Source of the DNA: Pedobacter endophyticus | GTDB lineage: Bacteria; Bacteroidota; Bacteroidia; Sphingobacteriales; Sphingobacteriaceae | Reading direction: 5' to 3' | Assembly: GCF_015679185.1 (NCBI RefSeq) | Contig: NZ_CP064939.1 | Span: 3,906,001-3,970,000, forward strand | Length of the DNA stretch: 64,000 nucleotides | Part shown: in pieces, positions 62,484-64,000 of the stretch | Position numbering within the stretch: the stretch's first letter is position 1 | Layout of the letters: each line of letters begins with the position of its first letter | Position numbers and translations under genes: made by a program | Notes under the pieces: generated by a model | What the model was told of the DNA's origin: nothing | Database searches by the model: none | Seen by the model: only the letters and a program-made list of their open reading frames with translations

Positions 62484-63704
62484 ATGAAAACTAATTTCAG
62501 TATGCTCTTTTACGTGAAGAGGCCAAAAAATCAACAAAAAAGAATTGTTCCGGTTTATGTTCGCATAACGGTTTCAGGAAAACGATCCGAGACAACTACC
62601 GGTGTAAATTGTGATCTCGACCGCTGGAATCCTAAAACAGGTCGCCAGATCGGAAATAAAGAGGAAGTGAAAATTTTCAATGCATACCTTGACAATCTTC
62701 AATCAGAAATTTATAAGGCACATAAAAATCTTTCGGAATCATCTGAGGAAATTACAGCGGAAAGTATTAGGTGTAAGTGGTTAGGGATTGAAAAGGAAGT
62801 TCACACCGTGATGGACGCTATGAAGCTTCACAACCAAAAGATGGAAGCTTTGATCGGGAATGGTTATGCCATAGGAACCCTTAAAAGATTTCAGGTGTTG
62901 GAGCGTCATGTACAAGCATTTCTTGAAAAGGAATATCGTACCAAGGACATGAACATTAAGAAAATCAATCGTCCTTTTATAACTGATTTTGAATTTTTTT
63001 TGAGAACGGAAAATAGATGTTCTGCCAATACTGCTGCAAAATACCTAAAGAACTTTGGGAAAATTCTCCGGATTACTTTGGCTTCCGGATGGATTGATAG
63101 GGATCCGATGTTTGGTTATAAGATTAAGATGAAACCTGTCGAACGTCCTTTTTTGACAGACGATGAACTTAATAGCTTGGCCAGGAAAAAATTTTCTACT
63201 GAAAGACTTTCCCAGGTGAGGGATATTTTTCTTTTTTGTTGTCTTACCGGACTTGCATATTCAGACGTAGAAAAACTCAGTTTATCAAATATCCAGATAG
63301 GTATAGATGGGAGCAACTGGATTTATACCAACAGGACAAAAACAGGTGTCCGCTCTGCAGTTCCTTTACTAGCTTCAGCTGTTGTAATACTTGACAGATA
63401 TAAAGATAATGCGTATTGTACGAATAAGGGTAGGGTTTTACCGGTATCAAGCAACCAGAAGATGAATGAGTATTTAAAAGAGATTGCAATTCTCTGTGGA
63501 ATTGAAAAACACTTGAGCTCCCACATTGCAAGGCACACTTTTGCAACAACGGTGACTTTACTAAATGGAGTTCCGATCGAAAGCGTTTCAAAAATGCTAG
63601 GACATACCAATATCAAAACAACTCAAATTTATGCCAAAATCTTAGATATTAAGGTGAGCGCAGACATGGCGCTATTGAAAGAAAAATTTTCTATTCTCCA
63701 ATAA
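62484..63704 (+). CDS. Tyrosine recombinase/integrase (tRNA-associated)
   Basis: This site-specific recombinase of 406 aa has an arm-type DNA-binding N-terminus (FYVKRPKNQQKRIVPVYVRITVSGKRSETTTGV), a SAM-like core-binding domain (about residues 105-210) and a catalytic domain. The catalytic residues are Lys in NRTKTGVRS, His347 and Arg350 in SHIARHTFA, His374 in LGHTN, and Tyr383 in QIYAKI. The position of the first catalytic arginine reads LTGLAYSD, with Ala258 instead of Arg, as in several Bacteroidota integrases. It has its own promoter and lies between a tRNA-Lys gene and a tRNA-Asn fragment, marking an integrated element or its remnant. Confidence 0.92.
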   Translation: MKTNFSMLFYVKRPKNQQKRIVPVYVRITVSGKRSETTTGVNCDLDRWNPKTGRQIGNKEEVKIFNAYLDNLQSEIYKAHKNLSESSEEITAESIRCKWLGIEKEVHTVMDAMKLHNQKMEALIGNGYAIGTLKRFQVLERHVQAFLEKEYRTKDMNIKKINRPFITDFEFFLRTENRCSANTAAKYLKNFGKILRITLASGWIDRDPMFGYKIKMKPVERPFLTDDELNSLARKKFSTERLSQVRDIFLFCCLTGLAYSDVEKLSLSNIQIGIDGSNWIYTNRTKTGVRSAVPLLASAVVILDRYKDNAYCTNKGRVLPVSSNQKMNEYLKEIAILCGIEKHLSSHIARHTFATTVTLLNGVPIESVSKMLGHTNIKTTQIYAKILDIKVSADMALLKEKFSILQ

Positions 63705-63751
63705 TTGAAATGGCATAGCTTTTAAATAGAGTTATAACAATTCTTTGAAAT

Positions 63752-63796
63752 GACTGTTAATCAGAGGGTCGCTGGTTCGAGCCCAGCAGAGGGAGC
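63752..63796 (+). pseudogene. 3' fragment of tRNA-Asn (GTT), likely attachment site
   Basis: From TGACTGTTAATCAGAGGG to the 3' end at AGAGGGAG the sequence matches the anticodon arm, variable loop, T-arm (GCTGG-TTCGAGC-CCAGC) and 3' acceptor strand of a tRNA-Asn with anticodon GTT. The 5' half is missing: the upstream bases cannot complete the anticodon stem or acceptor. This is typical of an att site left when an element integrates within a tRNA gene. Confidence 0.8.
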
Positions 63797-63814
63797 TGAT
63801 AATCAATCAGTTAG

Positions 63815-63841
63815 CCCCGCTCCGTCCGAGTGGGGTTTTTT
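63815..63841 (+). terminator. Intrinsic terminator after the tRNA-Asn fragment
   Basis: CCCCGCTC pairs with GAGTGGGG (one G-T pair) around a five-base loop and ends in six T residues. It looks like the original terminator of the tRNA-Asn gene. Confidence 0.8.
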
Positions 63842-64000
63842 ATTTGCACAAAATTTGCACTTCAAAATTTCTACTAATTTTTTTCCTCCAAATTGCTATA
63901 AACGAAAAAGTAGAAGATTTTTTTAGATTTTATACCTCGGTTACTTTACTCGAAATTGACATGTTAAATTTAAGCATTTTGGTAGTGCAAATTTTAATTT
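63842..64000. other. A+T-rich DNA with repeated TTTGCAC words at the window end
   Basis: TTTGCAC occurs at about 63844 and 63855, and its reverse complement GTGCAAA at 63987. Repeated short words of this kind next to a tRNA fragment look like integrase arm sites. No ORF starts before the window ends. Confidence 0.5.

Noticed and set aside
63752..63796. Fragment displaced from the tRNA-Lys at 62164
   Set aside because: Only the anticodon-region word is similar. The T-arm and acceptor strands differ (GCTGG...CCAGC, AGAGGGA) and fit tRNA-Asn instead.

Overview
The window reads as chromosomal DNA of a Bacteroidota bacterium, most likely Sphingobacteriaceae (Pedobacter-like). The evidence is an ECF sigma/FecR/SusC/SusD locus, PadR-PspC and MarR-fadN-fadA-fadE modules, an ileS-dksA-lspA operon, many lipoproteins with short lipoboxes, and promoters of the Bacteroidota type (TTTG or TTG, about 20 bp, then TAnnTTTG) before many genes. 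No rRNA, CRISPR or plasmid functions are visible.

Layout. 0-12.3 kb: a regulated outer-membrane uptake locus (sigma factor, anti-sigma, SusC, SusD, an L-domain lipoprotein) followed by three secreted hydrolases: an endonuclease/exonuclease/phosphatase-fold lipoprotein, a ComEC-like metallo-beta-lactamase-fold protein and a PafA-like phosphatase. Together they suggest scavenging of extracellular phosphoesters or nucleic acid. 12.3-22.5 kb: a hairpin array, an M61 peptidase, a small barrel protein, a long-chain acyl-CoA ligase overlapping gamma-glutamyltransferase, an OmpA-family protein, and long repeat-filled gaps. 22.5-29.2 kb: a MarR regulator and a fadN-fadA-fadE beta-oxidation set. 29.3-36.4 kb: two FKBP lipoproteins, a photolyase, a TIGR01777-type SDR protein, a twelve-copy structured repeat array and a DASH-type cryptochrome. 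36.7-41.4 kb: sucA, sucB and a DUF2809 protein. 41.4-50.6 kb: a 209-bp tandem repeat, ileS-dksA-lspA, two tiny membrane proteins, an RND/MMPL exporter and recO.

50.6-53.3 kb holds the most unusual region: one good promoter, two identical intact tRNA-Val(TAC) genes, and 19 degenerate tRNA-Val-like units. Seventeen of these form a tandem array of about 122-bp units, nearly all ending in a copy of the tRNA terminator, with a GIY-YIG nuclease directly downstream. 53.5-62.1 kb carries membrane, redox and methyltransferase genes, PadR-PspC, a TonB-dependent-type receptor and a small lipoprotein. 62.1-64 kb is a tRNA-linked integration site: tRNA-Lys(CTT), a tyrosine recombinase, a 3' fragment of tRNA-Asn(GTT) with a terminator, and repeated TTTGCAC words.

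The intergenic DNA is very rich in repeats. At least four distinct tandem arrays with internal palindromes, dispersed REP-like elements and stuttering short-word tracts occupy most gaps longer than 300 bp.
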